Made by a program: the position numbers and the translations under genes. A DNA stretch of 41,578 nucleotides, taken from the NCBI GenBank assembly GCA_016935175.1, contig JAFGRK010000014.1:1-41578 (forward strand), written 5' to 3'. Shown in pieces: positions 16,070 through 23,882 of this stretch. This DNA is from Candidatus Woesearchaeota archaeon. GTDB lineage: Archaea; Nanobdellota; Nanobdellia; Woesearchaeales; SM23-78. The notes under the pieces were generated by a model. That model did not search any database, was not told where the DNA came from, and saw nothing but the letters and a program-made list of their open reading frames with translations. How positions within the stretch are numbered: the first letter of the stretch is position 1; every line of letters starts with the position of its first letter.

Positions 16070-16402
16070 ATGAAAAAAAGAGGGAGGCCTGTAGGGAGCA
16101 GTATCCGCCAGAACCTGATTGAGATACTTTACCACAGGGGGAAGGCTTATGGATATGACCTTTACAGGGACTACTGCGCCATCTTCCCAAAAGTCACTCT
16201 GAGGGTTATTTATTACCACCTCAAGAAAGGCGTTGCCCTCGGAGAGTTCATCCTTGAGACTGTCAAGCTGGAGAAAGGTAATTATTCTTGGGGAGATGCT
16301 GCTGAGAAAAAATACTACAAGCTCGGCACTGGAGTGAAGCCAAGGCTTGATAAGCGTGTGCGAGATTATTTTTCAAAAAAGAGTTTTCCGAAAAAGAGGT
16401 AA
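16070..16402 (+). CDS. Small winged-helix DNA-binding protein
   Basis: A basic protein of 110 residues. It opens with KKRGRPVGSS, an AT-hook-like RGRP motif, followed by a winged-helix pattern (NLIEILYHRGKAYGYDLYRDY... LRVIYYHLKKGVALGEF) that recalls PadR/MarR-like transcription factors. No ligand domain follows, so it is likely a simple DNA-binding regulator or chromatin protein. ATG 16070 sits about 25 nt after the TATA box. The gene is followed by an unusual purine-rich repeat tract and then corA. Confidence 0.65.
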   Translation: MKKRGRPVGSSIRQNLIEILYHRGKAYGYDLYRDYCAIFPKVTLRVIYYHLKKGVALGEFILETVKLEKGNYSWGDAAEKKYYKLGTGVKPRLDKRVRDYFSKKSFPKKR

Positions 16403-16516
16403 ACAATAGTTAAACAATACTTAAAAAATAGGTAAACCATAGGTAAGGTAGAAGTAACGAAGAGGCAAGGCAGAGGTAAAGAAGGGGTAAATGAGAGGCG
16501 AGGGAGAGGCAATTCT
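16403..16516 (+). repeat. Degenerate purine-rich GGTAAA repeats
   Basis: Units such as AGGTAAACAATAG, TTAAACAATACTT, TAGGTAAACCATAG and AGAGGTAAAGAAGGGG recur at intervals of about 9-14 nt, with nearly no T-rich or C-rich sections on this strand. It separates the winged-helix gene from corA and replaces an ordinary promoter region. Confidence 0.5.
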
Positions 16517-16527
16517 TCAATAACAAA

Positions 16528-17517
16528 ATGATACGGACCCTGGTGCTTAAAGGCAACAAGCTCATTGATGGGGCATCCTTGAAGCAGATAAAGAAGTACC
16601 TGAAGGACAATAAAGCAACCATCTGGGTTGACTTGGAGAATGCTACTGATGAAGAGTTCAGCCTTATGCAGAAATCTTTTGATTTTCACCCATTAGCAAT
16701 TGAAGATGCTAAGAAGTCGATAGAGCTGCCTAAGATTGATGTTTTTGACCGCTACATATATGTAGTCCTGCACAGCGTCGCCTCAGAGACGCCTTCCATC
16801 TATTTCAAGAAGACAGAGATAGATTTCTTCCTAGGGAATAATTTCCTGGTGACATTCCACACCCATCCTTCCCCTAGCATAGAGCACCTGGTGAATAAGC
16901 TCAGGCGCAATCACTCAATCAATATTAAGACCCCTGATTTTCTTATGTACCAGATAATAGACTACTTTGTAGACCTTTACTTTCCGCTGCTTGACTACTG
17001 GGAGGATTATGTGGAGAACCTTGAGACCTTGATAATTTCCCACAAGAACTCCAAGAAGGTCCTTAAGGATATACTTAAGGTCAAGAGGGAGGTCATCAAC
17101 CTGAAGAAGAGCATAACTCCCCAGAGGGATGTTATTAACAAGCTCGCCAGGAGAGACTTCCCCTATATAAGGAAGCTTACGTCAGTGTATTTCAGGGATG
17201 TCTATGACCACATACTAAGGGTTCATACTGAGATTGAGACGGAAAAGGACCTCATCAACACTGCGTTCGAGGCTTACATGTCAACCATCTCCAACAGGAT
17301 GGCCACTATCTCCAACAAGATGAACCAGGTCATGCAGAAGCTCACAGTGGTAGCCACCATCTTCATGCCCCTGACGTTCCTGACAGGAGTTTACGGGACT
17401 AACTTCCATTATTTCCCAGAGATAACCTGGAAGTATGGCTACTTGTTCTTCTGGATTGCAGTCATAATAATAAGCGTGCTCATGTACTTATTCTTTAGGA
17501 AAAAGAAATGGATGTGA
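16528..17517 (+). CDS. corA: CorA-family divalent metal transporter
   Basis: Magnesium or cobalt channel of the CorA/Mrs2 family, a pentamer in the cytoplasmic membrane. The N-terminal 240 residues are a soluble alpha/beta plus long-helix domain (IWVDLENATDEEFSLMQKSF, DFHPLAIEDAKK). The long helix leads to the first membrane segment (LTVVATIFMPLTFLTGV) and the selectivity loop YGTNF, then a second segment (YLFFWIAVIIISVLMYLFF) and a KKKW tail. Family length is normal at 329 residues. The nearly invariant GMN motif reads GTN here, which may alter ion selectivity. The start is ATG 16528. It stands alone after the purine-rich tract. Confidence 0.9.
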   Translation: MIRTLVLKGNKLIDGASLKQIKKYLKDNKATIWVDLENATDEEFSLMQKSFDFHPLAIEDAKKSIELPKIDVFDRYIYVVLHSVASETPSIYFKKTEIDFFLGNNFLVTFHTHPSPSIEHLVNKLRRNHSINIKTPDFLMYQIIDYFVDLYFPLLDYWEDYVENLETLIISHKNSKKVLKDILKVKREVINLKKSITPQRDVINKLARRDFPYIRKLTSVYFRDVYDHILRVHTEIETEKDLINTAFEAYMSTISNRMATISNKMNQVMQKLTVVATIFMPLTFLTGVYGTNFHYFPEITWKYGYLFFWIAVIIISVLMYLFFRKKKWM

Positions 17518-17573
17518 AAGCTGGCAAATGGATATGAAGGGAATAGAATATGAGGGGATAAATATTTTTTGGA

Positions 17574-18503
17574 TTATTTGGCCTTATTACCCTTCTTAGC
17601 GCCCTTGCTCTTCTTCAAGTCCTTCTTATAGACTAAGGTCCTGTAAGGGAATGGGATTTCCACACCTTCATTATCAAACCTTTTCTTAATCCGCTCCCTC
17701 AGCTCGCAGGCAGACTTAAAGGCTTTTGGCTGCGTGGCAGCCCAATAATAGCCTCGCAAGTTGATTGATGAGTCGCCCATGCCTATAACTCTTACTTTCA
17801 CAGCATCAGACTTATCAAGAGCATCTCCTTCCTGGGTGTTAACGATGAAGTCCGGGTGGTTGACAATTTCTTCCCGCATGATCTTCCTGGCAAGATCGAT
17901 GTCAGAGTCAAAGCTTATGCCTATCTCAATGGTGGAGAGAATCTTCTCATCTTTCAAGGTGTAGTTGACTATTACCTCATCATTCATAATGGCATTTGGG
18001 ATGATTACCCGCCTGTTGTCCCATGTGTTAAGGACTGTGTGCCTTAGGGTTATGTCTTCTATTGTGCCGTACTCCTCCTTGAGCTTGACCCTGTCGCCTA
18101 TCCTGAAAGGCTGGCTTATGGATATCATCATGCCAGAGATGATGTTGGCAAAGGTCTTTTGCGTGGCAAAGCCTATTATGACTGCCATCACTCCTGCTCC
18201 TGCAAGCAATGAGTAAGAGAAGGTCCTGAGGCTGGGCACGCTTCCAATCATGAAAAGGATGCCCACAGTATATATTACGCCTATAGCCATCCTCCTTGTG
18301 AAGACAAACTTGGTCCTGTCAGCAGCCAGCATGGCCTTATGGTGGTCGTCATTATGCTTCTCAGCCAATTCTTCAAGGGCCTTCTCAGCCCTCTTGAAAA
18401 GCTTTTTTATTGCATAATTGGCAAAATGTCCTATGATGATAGTGACTATGGCTATAGAAATAGGAGGGACTATCTGGTTGACTACATTAGGGTCAAGTGC
18501 CAC
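17574..18503 (-). CDS. MscS-family mechanosensitive channel
   Basis: Small-conductance mechanosensitive channel that opens under membrane tension. Three membrane segments are visible: about 11-31 (IVPPISIAIVTIIIGHFANY), 72-88 (AIGVIYTVGILFMIGS) and the pore helix 97-125 (LLAGAGVMAVIIGFATQKTFANIISG). The beta domain follows (RIGDRVKLKEEYGTIEDITLRHTVL, then TWDNRRVIIPNAIMND) and the alpha/beta C-terminal domain. A Lys-rich tail ends the protein. The 309 residues fit the minimal MscS type. It converges on corA, and both would serve ion and osmotic balance. Confidence 0.92.
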   Translation of the reverse strand: MALDPNVVNQIVPPISIAIVTIIIGHFANYAIKKLFKRAEKALEELAEKHNDDHHKAMLAADRTKFVFTRRMAIGVIYTVGILFMIGSVPSLRTFSYSLLAGAGVMAVIIGFATQKTFANIISGMMISISQPFRIGDRVKLKEEYGTIEDITLRHTVLNTWDNRRVIIPNAIMNDEVIVNYTLKDEKILSTIEIGISFDSDIDLARKIMREEIVNHPDFIVNTQEGDALDKSDAVKVRVIGMGDSSINLRGYYWAATQPKAFKSACELRERIKKRFDNEGVEIPFPYRTLVYKKDLKKSKGAKKGNKAK

Positions 18504-18568
18504 GGCTCACCTCTATCTATAGGATTTATTTTTTTGTCCTTTATAAATTATTTTATTTTTGCAAGAAA

Positions 18569-19255
18569 CTACTTAATTTTCCTAAGGAAGCCCATCAAGG
18601 CATAGGCTTCCCTCTTGGTCATGAAGCTCTTGGTTATCATCCTCTTCCACACCTTCAGCTGGGTCTCCTCTTTTGCCTTGTTGAGGAAATCCATCTTCTT
18701 CATGGCTTCATTTAGCATCTTAATAATCTGTTCCTTCTCCCTCTTGCTTATTGGCGCGTAAGGCTTAAAGGTTTCCTTGGTGTTCCTCTCCTTGAAAACT
18801 TCATATAGCAATACTGCCAAGGCATGGCTTAGGTTAAGGGACTTATAGCTCTTGCTAGTTGGGATGGTGACCAGGAAATCGCACAATTTGACTTCATTGT
18901 TCCTAAGGCCATCACTCTCCCTGCCAAGTATGAGTGCAACCCTGCATTTCTTTAGCTCCTTGAGCTTGGCTGCCAGCTGCGAAGGGCTCATAGGACTTCG
19001 AGGGATGTTATAGTCAGTCCCTAGCTTAGAAGTGGTGCCTATGAGGTAGTCGAATTTCCCAAGGATGTTGAACCCGTTGATCTTGGCCTTGTCCAATATG
19101 TAGTTGGCGTTCTTGGCAAGCCTCCTGCTCTCCTCGCTTATCTTGCACTTGGGATGGATGAGGACTAAGTTCTTCAATCCAAAATTAGCCATCACCCGGG
19201 CGACGCTGCCCACATTGCCTGGGTGCTCAGGCTCAACCAAGACAACAGTAATCAT
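18569..19255 (-). CDS. SpoU/TrmH-type RNA 2'-O-methyltransferase (TrmJ-like)
   Basis: SPOUT-class methyltransferase with the trefoil-knot fold. The first motif is EPEHPGNVGSVARVMANFG. Motif 2 is ALILGRESDGLRNNEVKLCD and motif 3 is IPTSKSYKSLNLSHALAVLLYE, the last very typical of TrmJ (tRNA position 32) enzymes. A C-terminal helical extension (EKEQIIKMLNEAMKKM) also fits TrmJ. The start is placed at ATG 19255 (MITVVLVEPEH) and not at the in-frame ATG 19294. A TATA-like TTTTTAAAC lies on the minus strand at about 19275-19283, and homology begins at MITVV. The product is 228 residues. Confidence 0.88.
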   Translation of the reverse strand: MITVVLVEPEHPGNVGSVARVMANFGLKNLVLIHPKCKISEESRRLAKNANYILDKAKINGFNILGKFDYLIGTTSKLGTDYNIPRSPMSPSQLAAKLKELKKCRVALILGRESDGLRNNEVKLCDFLVTIPTSKSYKSLNLSHALAVLLYEVFKERNTKETFKPYAPISKREKEQIIKMLNEAMKKMDFLNKAKEETQLKVWKRMITKSFMTKREAYALMGFLRKIK

Positions 19256-19333
19256 GTGCCTGAGAATCAGCAATGGGTTTAAAAAGTTAACCATAAAAGA
19301 AAAGGTTGAACTGAAAGGTTATGACTAGAAGAA

Positions 19334-20491
19334 TCATATCAAAGCCCTGATTATGGGGGTTATTACAAGTATGATTATTATCCCTACCATGAAGATGGTT
19401 AGCTTGGTCCATACCCTGTTGCCCTTCTTCTCACCCATGACCTTGGACAGGCTTACCTGGATCATCCTTCCGCCATCTACAGGTCCTATGGGCAATAGGT
19501 TGGCAAGCCCTAAGCCTAGGCTTAGCATGAATATCCAGCTGAACAGCTCTACTATGATGAAGAAAAGCTTCATAAGGTCAGAATCATCATTTTGATACCT
19601 GGTCTCAAGGTTCACTCCTATCACTGGCTTGCCAGGCTCCTCTTCCTTGCTGGTAGTCACTACCTGGTATTCTGAATCCTCATTGGCTATTATGACTCTC
19701 TCGCCTACTCCTATATTGTCAAATGCACTGATGAACTCATAAGTGCTGTTAACTGTTATGTTGTTGACGCGGTTATACACCACACCTGGCTTAAGGCCTG
19801 CAAGGTCTGCTGGCATACCAGGAGTAACCTCAGTGAAGCTCACCCCTATCGGGTGCACATACGCATTGGCTATGGGGTTGAAGACTGCTATCACTATGAG
19901 TATAACCAGGCCTGCTAATAGTATATTGGAGAAGGGGCCTGCTGCGAAGATGCTGTACTGTACCACATCGCTCTCCTTCTTCATCTTTTTCTCATCAGGC
20001 TCAACAAAAGCTCCTATCAATGGCCCGAAGAACACTATGCCTGAGTTGAGAACAGGCAAGCCATGGGCCTTTGCCACAATGCCGTGGCTGAACTCATGTA
20101 TGAGCACCACTATGAACAGTGCTGCTATGCCGTACCAGAAAGGAACGAATATAGGGCTTCCAGGTATGTGAACCCCTGGCAATACAGGTGCTACTACTGC
20201 TGGCGCACCGGGCACAAACACTAAGTCATACACTCCCTTGACAATGAAATAAAGTATGAATAGCATCCCAGCATAGCCTATCCCTATTCCTATGTAGCCT
20301 AGTATCTTGATAAACTCAGAATGCTTGGTGCCTATCCTGTCAATCAGCTTCAAGCCTATTTTGGTCTTGTAGAGCGCTATGAACTTGGCCTGGAAAGTGA
20401 ATTTATCCCTTTTAGCGGTGATGAACAGGATTATCAGGATGTAGAACAATATTACCCACTTGTACTCTGTGATGAATCCTAAAACGTCCAT
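19334..20491 (-). CDS. Site-2-type intramembrane metalloprotease (M50)
   Basis: Zinc protease that cuts membrane proteins within the bilayer. The active-site motif is HEFSH at 132-136 in a membrane segment (ALFIVVLIHEFSHGIVAKAHG), and the third ligand lies in LLPIGPVDGGRM in a late segment. A PDZ domain sits between them (TPGMPADLAGLKPGVVYNRVN). At least five or six further membrane segments are visible. The 385 residues match archaeal S2P-like proteins. The last gene codon lies close to the TrmJ-like gene, which starts on the same strand further on. The likely targets, such as membrane-tethered regulators, are not indicated. Confidence 0.92.
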   Translation of the reverse strand: MDVLGFITEYKWVILFYILIILFITAKRDKFTFQAKFIALYKTKIGLKLIDRIGTKHSEFIKILGYIGIGIGYAGMLFILYFIVKGVYDLVFVPGAPAVVAPVLPGVHIPGSPIFVPFWYGIAALFIVVLIHEFSHGIVAKAHGLPVLNSGIVFFGPLIGAFVEPDEKKMKKESDVVQYSIFAAGPFSNILLAGLVILIVIAVFNPIANAYVHPIGVSFTEVTPGMPADLAGLKPGVVYNRVNNITVNSTYEFISAFDNIGVGERVIIANEDSEYQVVTTSKEEEPGKPVIGVNLETRYQNDDSDLMKLFFIIVELFSWIFMLSLGLGLANLLPIGPVDGGRMIQVSLSKVMGEKKGNRVWTKLTIFMVGIIIILVITPIIRALI

Positions 20492-20530
20492 TCTACTACT
20501 GCTAATTAACCCATGCCTTTTTATGTGTTT

Positions 20531-20713
20531 TGCTTTTAGTGGGCGCGTCCATAATGTCGTTTAGCAGCATAAGGTAGAATTTCTTTGGCAGCAGAAGAAT
20601 ACTGACAAGGTTGACGCCCCAGCCGGGGAAAGTCAGTTATCACAAATGAGAATCTAAAGTTTGAAGCTGCTAAACGCGAACAAAGTGAGATTCTGGGCGC
20701 ACCTGCTTTTAGT
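20531..20713 (+). repeat. Candidate MITE-like structured insertion
   Basis: A direct repeat TGCTTTTAGT at 20531-20540 and 20704-20713 brackets the stretch. Inside are the inverted repeat CGTTTAGCAGC/GCTGCTAAACG (20558-20568 with 20666-20676) and a hairpin ACTGAC...CCCC-AGCC-GGGG...GTCAGT (20601-20637). The direct repeats look like a target-site duplication. It fills the gap between the S2P gene and L40e; no ORF is seen. Confidence 0.45.
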
Positions 20714-20755
20714 TTTAAGCACTAACAGATTTACAAATAAATAGAGGAAAAGCCC

Positions 20756-20917
20756 TTACTTCTTCTTGATAGTCCTTAGGATCCTTGAGCCGCACTTCCT
20801 GCATTTGACCTTGCCTGCAATTACTTTGAGTGTGGGGGCCCTTATCTTGCTCTTGCACTTCCTGCAGACAAAGATGTTCTTAAGAATCCTTGCCTCAGCT
20901 TCTGGGAATTTTACCAT
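20756..20917 (-). CDS. rpl40e: 50S ribosomal protein L40e
   Basis: A 53-residue ribosomal protein, the archaeal counterpart of the L40 part of the eukaryotic ubiquitin fusion. It opens MVKFPEAEARILKN and has a zinc ribbon with FVCRKCKSKIRAP and VKCRKCGSRILR, that is four Cys in two CxxC pairs. The length and the basic KKK ending are as expected. ATG 20917 follows GGTGATACTA on the minus strand. The next gene upstream on the same strand is aIF5A, so the two may form a translation operon. Confidence 0.95.
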   Translation of the reverse strand: MVKFPEAEARILKNIFVCRKCKSKIRAPTLKVIAGKVKCRKCGSRILRTIKKK

Positions 20918-20962
20918 TAGTATCACCTATTTATACATGTAATGTATGTGCTCGTATATGCG

Positions 20963-21364
20963 CTACGCAGTTTTTATTTGTTTAAGGATTCTATCTTCAA
21001 GTATTACCCAGTAGACAACTATTGTGCCCTCATTGACTGAGCCCTTGAGCTCCTCAGGTATCTTCAGGTCAAAGGTCTCATAGGTCTCTGAGTCCATTAC
21101 ATTAGCTGTGTCATCTGTTACGCTGAGCACCTGGGCGTTCCTCTTGTCAATGACCGGAACATCAATCTCATCATGGCCCGGGGCCAATACCTGCCTTTTC
21201 TTGCCATCAACAATGCCCACTGCCTCAAGCCTGACCTTTGCGTGGCCGTGCTTTCCTGGCCTTGAAATCTGTATGCCTGTGACTGTGCAGGCAGCTCCCT
21301 CTACAACAACGTAGTTGCCTATCTGCAACCCGCCAATGCTCTTCCTTTTCACTTCTCCGCTCAT
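20963..21364 (-). CDS. Translation factor aIF5A
   Basis: Archaeal IF-5A, which promotes peptide-bond formation and termination on the ribosome. The hypusine loop is ISRPGKHGHAKVR with Lys38 as the modified residue. The first half is the SH3-like domain, the second an OB fold (APGHDEIDVPVIDKRNAQVLS). The start is ATG 21364 (MSGEVKRKSIGG). The GTG at 21373 belongs to the ribosome binding site GCGGTGAGAGAT and is rejected. At 133 residues it is normal. Its TATA box, with an upstream CGCAACC element, lies at about 21429-21446, giving a leader of about 45 nt. Confidence 0.95.
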   Translation of the reverse strand: MSGEVKRKSIGGLQIGNYVVVEGAACTVTGIQISRPGKHGHAKVRLEAVGIVDGKKRQVLAPGHDEIDVPVIDKRNAQVLSVTDDTANVMDSETYETFDLKIPEELKGSVNEGTIVVYWVILEDRILKQIKTA

Positions 21365-21428
21365 ATCTCTCACCGCAAAAATGATTATGCTGCTTAATAT
21401 AGCTCATTCTCAGGGATTATGTTGGCTT

Positions 21429-21446
21429 TAAAAAGGTTGCGAAAAA
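21429..21446 (-). promoter_or_regulatory. aIF5A promoter with CGCAACC element
   Basis: On the minus strand this reads TTTTTCGCAACCTTTTTA. Near-identical sequences stand before the genes starting at 24392 and 29042, where a second C is present (CCGCAACC). Confidence 0.6.
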
Positions 21447-21448
21447 GC

Positions 21449-21733
21449 CTTTGTTTACACAAAGCTAGCAAAAGAGCAAAGCTCTTTTGGAGCTCCAAAA
21501 ACATTTGGTTTTTGATAGCCTTTAGGGAAAGCAGGGGCATGCGCTCGCTTCGCTCACTTAGTCCCAATGTTAAAAAAGTCGCCACAGCAGCCTACGGCTA
21601 CGCCATGAACGAGAACAAAAGTTCTAGAGAATGGCGTCGGCTGTGGTGAAAAAAGGTACGCCTTTTGGCACTCAAAACTCGGGGTTTTGTTGAGCCCGGG
21701 GTCGCCCCACACGGGGTGACGAGGGCGACTTTT
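21449..21733 (+). repeat. Hairpin-mosaic element A
   Basis: Fills the gap between aIF5A and the lipase gene. First part: CAAAAGAGC-AAA-GCTCTTTTG (21469-21489), palindrome GGAGCTCC, CAAAAAC-N5-GTTTTTG (21496-21514). Second part: AAAAGTCGCC (21574-21583) pairs with GGCGACTTTT (21724-21733). Inside are CCACAGC/GCTGTGG (21582-21588, 21640-21646), ACGCCAT/ATGGCGT (21600-21606, 21631-21637), AGAAC-AAAA-GTTCT, AAAAGG-TACG-CCTTTT (21651-21666), module CTCAAAAC...GTTTTGTTG (21671-21692), and GTCGCCCC/GGGGTGAC (21701-21720). The pieces form a cloverleaf-like fold. Confidence 0.6.
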
Positions 21734-21746
21734 CAACCTTGCTGCC

Positions 21747-22760
21747 TTATTCAGAACTCTCTGGCTGTATAATCAGTATCTCCTTCTTGACTATATTATA
21801 TGCGTCCGGGCAGGTGTTAGGGTTGCTTATTGGGCCTTTGGGGTAGCTCTTCCTGAAGTCCAATAGCTCTGTGTGGCTGCACCCTTCTATCTGGTAGTAC
21901 TTGGCACCTGCCAGCTTGGTGGAGTCCAGCTTCACTATCACGTCTGAATTGCTGAAGAAGCTCTTCTCATAGTCTATGCCTTTTGGGTCAAGAATGGCAA
22001 GGCCGAAACTGACACTCTCATTAGCAAAATTATAAGTCCCTATGCTTACAATCCTATCCCTGTTGCTGGTGTCATCCTTGTCCAGCTGGTTGAGGAAATC
22101 GCTGCCAGGCCTCATCTGGTCTACTTCTTTCTCCCTGCCTGTGAACAGGCGTATTGCCATCAATATTATCTCCGTCCTGGTGAAGGAGTTAAACCCATAG
22201 TGGGGAGTTGCCAGAGTGATTAGCTTTTCAACGTGCTCATTTCCATAGTCAACCATGTATTTCCTTGACACCAACCCTCCCATGCTATGGCCTATCAATA
22301 TCACCTTGTCAGAGCCAGTGCAGTTCATCACCAGCCTCACTGCATGGTCTAGCTCCTTGGCATAATCCTCTATGCCTCGGTTTAAGTTGTCTGTGTAATA
22401 GTATTCTGAGCTCACGCTTATCCCTACAGGCCACTTCTCAGGGCATATTGCCTCGTTGCTGTAGCGGTCAATCAGTCCTCTAGCGATGGCCACTCCTTCG
22501 CGCTCCAGCTTTACCTCGTATTCAAGGTAATCAATGCTCTTGCCCATCCAACCGTGCACAAAGATTATGGGGTAAGGGGATGCTTCTGCTAAAGTTATGT
22601 TCTCATCTTCGTTCTCACCTGGCTTGATGACTTCAGAATCACTGCTTGGGTATTCATACGGGGGGCTTCTTACTTCCTTGAAGTAAAGGAAGGAGGTCCA
22701 GACAAGCAGCAGGACCAGCAGGAGCATCAGCATAATCACTTTCCTGATTGTTTTTCTCAT
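21747..22760 (-). CDS. Membrane-anchored lipase-like alpha/beta hydrolase
   Basis: Alpha/beta hydrolase of the lipase/PGAP1-like type, probably outside the cell on a membrane anchor (residues 8-26, VIMLMLLLVLLLVWTSFLY). The oxyanion region is PIIFVHGWMG (64-73), the nucleophile Ser159 is in LIGHSMGGLVSRKYM, followed by LATPHYGFNS. Likely acid is Asp273 (SDVIVKLDS) and base His296 (EGCSHTELL), so the triad is complete. At 337 residues it is a single domain. Start ATG 22760 has a minus-strand TATA-like GAATTTAAAATAG about 25 nt upstream. The substrate is unknown; ester or lipid hydrolysis is the best guess. Confidence 0.85.
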   Translation of the reverse strand: MRKTIRKVIMLMLLLVLLLVWTSFLYFKEVRSPPYEYPSSDSEVIKPGENEDENITLAEASPYPIIFVHGWMGKSIDYLEYEVKLEREGVAIARGLIDRYSNEAICPEKWPVGISVSSEYYYTDNLNRGIEDYAKELDHAVRLVMNCTGSDKVILIGHSMGGLVSRKYMVDYGNEHVEKLITLATPHYGFNSFTRTEIILMAIRLFTGREKEVDQMRPGSDFLNQLDKDDTSNRDRIVSIGTYNFANESVSFGLAILDPKGIDYEKSFFSNSDVIVKLDSTKLAGAKYYQIEGCSHTELLDFRKSYPKGPISNPNTCPDAYNIVKKEILIIQPESSE

Positions 22761-22849
22761 GCCAAGCAGGAAGTGGCTGCTATTTTAAATTCTTTTGGCA
22801 ATGGCAAGGATTATCAGGCAGGGCCCTGGTGATAGCCCTGGTTGCAATC

Positions 22850-22915
22850 AAAAAGTATTTATACCAGTTATCCCAAGATTAAGTGTTGCTTTATTAGGGT
22901 GGGTGGTTTTTTTTC
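22850..22915 (+). promoter_or_regulatory. TATA box followed by oligo-T, possible short RNA
   Basis: AAGTATTTATACC at 22851-22863 is a good TATA box. About 45 nt beyond it lies GGTTTTTTTTCG (22906-22917), an oligo-T stop. Any RNA made would be only about 30 nt, unless transcription reads on to the small membrane gene at 23004. Confidence 0.35.
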
Positions 22916-23003
22916 GCTTATAGGCGGCGCTGCCTTGAAAAGATGCTAATAAGGAAATTTTTTAAATATCTGCGGCTTTGGCGCCGCGGGGCTGAATGAA
23001 ACA

Positions 23004-23177
23004 TTGGTAAGGATTGATATCGCTTTGCCAGTAGCGACTTTTTTCGCCATCCTGGGAGGGGTGACCTTTATGGGCAATCATGAGTCCATAGGGATGCTCT
23101 TGCTAAGGGCAGGCATGTTTGCTGCTGGAGTAAATATCTTGGTGTCTCTCTTCTATGCTTTGCTAAGCTATGAGTAG
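23004..23177 (+). CDS. Tiny membrane protein with non-ATG start
   Basis: A 57-residue frame from TTG 23004 (61 residues if CTG 22992 is used) with LPVATFFAILGGVTFMG and MLLLRAGMFAAGVNILVSLFYALL as two clear membrane segments. A TATA-like TTTTTTAAATATC at 22958-22970 stands about 25 nt before 22992. No ATG lies at the start of the hydrophobic region; the first internal ATG would lose the first segment. The strongly patterned hydrophobicity and the promoter support a real gene. Family unknown. Confidence 0.45.
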   Translation: MVRIDIALPVATFFAILGGVTFMGNHESIGMLLLRAGMFAAGVNILVSLFYALLSYE

Positions 23178-23251
23178 GCACATCAATACTCATTAGGAAA
23201 AGGGAATAGGATTCTTGATTATGTTATTTACTAATCAGGCTAATGATAGAA

Positions 23252-23608
23252 TCAAGCAGATAGGACTGCAGTGATAAGCCAAACTGCAAAGAGGGCTATC
23301 AGCAACACCCCAAAAGCTTTCCTGAGTTTGTCACTCAACGACTTAACCACAAGCATGGTGAGGCCTTCTCCGAATGGTATGGCAAAGAAAAGCACCAATG
23401 ATGCCAATTCAGGAGCCTCCACTAGCTTCAATGGGAATGCATTGAAGATTACAAAGTTGATGAAGCTCATTCCTAAGAGCAGGTAGCCAAAGGTTTTCTT
23501 CATTTTATCATCAAGCCCCTTGAGCCTTAGCATGATTATCCCGATAATAAGATAGATGATGACTGAAGCAATCATTGCCAGCCCCATAATCAAGACATTA
23601 TCTACCAT
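23252..23608 (-). CDS. Four-helix small membrane protein
   Basis: A 118-residue protein that is nearly all membrane: segments about 5-28 (VLIMGLAMIASVIIYLIIGIIML), 39-58 (TFGYLLLGMSFINFVIFNAF), 68-88 (LASLVLFFAIPFGEGLTMLV) and 97-117 (AFGVLLIALFAVWLITAVLS), with short basic loops between. It converges on the tiny membrane gene at 23004. No signature of a transporter or enzyme is visible. Family unknown. Confidence 0.65.
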   Translation of the reverse strand: MVDNVLIMGLAMIASVIIYLIIGIIMLRLKGLDDKMKKTFGYLLLGMSFINFVIFNAFPLKLVEAPELASLVLFFAIPFGEGLTMLVVKSLSDKLRKAFGVLLIALFAVWLITAVLSA

Positions 23609-23728
23609 GCGAATGATAATGGCTGCTTGCTTATTTAAAGCTTGCCAAAACCAGGCGCTTTGCCAGCCTAAAACAGAAAAGCTTTAATAATGATGAGCTT
23701 ATGACAGGTGTAAGTGTGAGGTGCTATT

Positions 23729-23851
23729 ATGGATGAGGAGCCTGCAGAAGTGGCTGAAGAATACCAGTACGGCATTATTGAAGAGTTAAAGAGGATCAAT
23801 TCCACTCTTGAGAAGATTAGTGCTAATCTCGAGCTGATTGCCAAGAAGTAA
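23729..23851 (+). CDS. 40-residue acidic helical protein
   Basis: ATG 23729 follows GTGAGGTGCTATT, a good ribosome binding site, and opens a 40-codon ORF. The protein starts MDEEPAEVAEEYQ, then has heptad-like IIEELKRINSTLEKISANLELI, so it should form one amphipathic helix that oligomerises or binds a partner. It ends LIAKK. A TATA-like GCTTTAATAATG lies at about 23681-23692. It converges with the gene at 23883. Function unknown. Confidence 0.6.
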   Translation: MDEEPAEVAEEYQYGIIEELKRINSTLEKISANLELIAKK

Positions 23852-23882
23852 AGGGCTTTCAGAGCTAAAAACTTAGCCATAA

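Noticed and set aside
19256-19294. Upstream in-frame ATG of the TrmJ-like gene
   Set aside because: The extension overlaps the likely TATA box and lies outside the conserved fold.
20558-20676. RNase P or SRP RNA in the structured gap (GGGGAAAGTCA was suggestive)
   Set aside because: The conserved blocks of either RNA do not follow in order, and the length is too short.
21449-21733. CRISPR-like regularity of hairpins
   Set aside because: The repeated units differ in sequence and spacing and there are no unique spacers of constant length.
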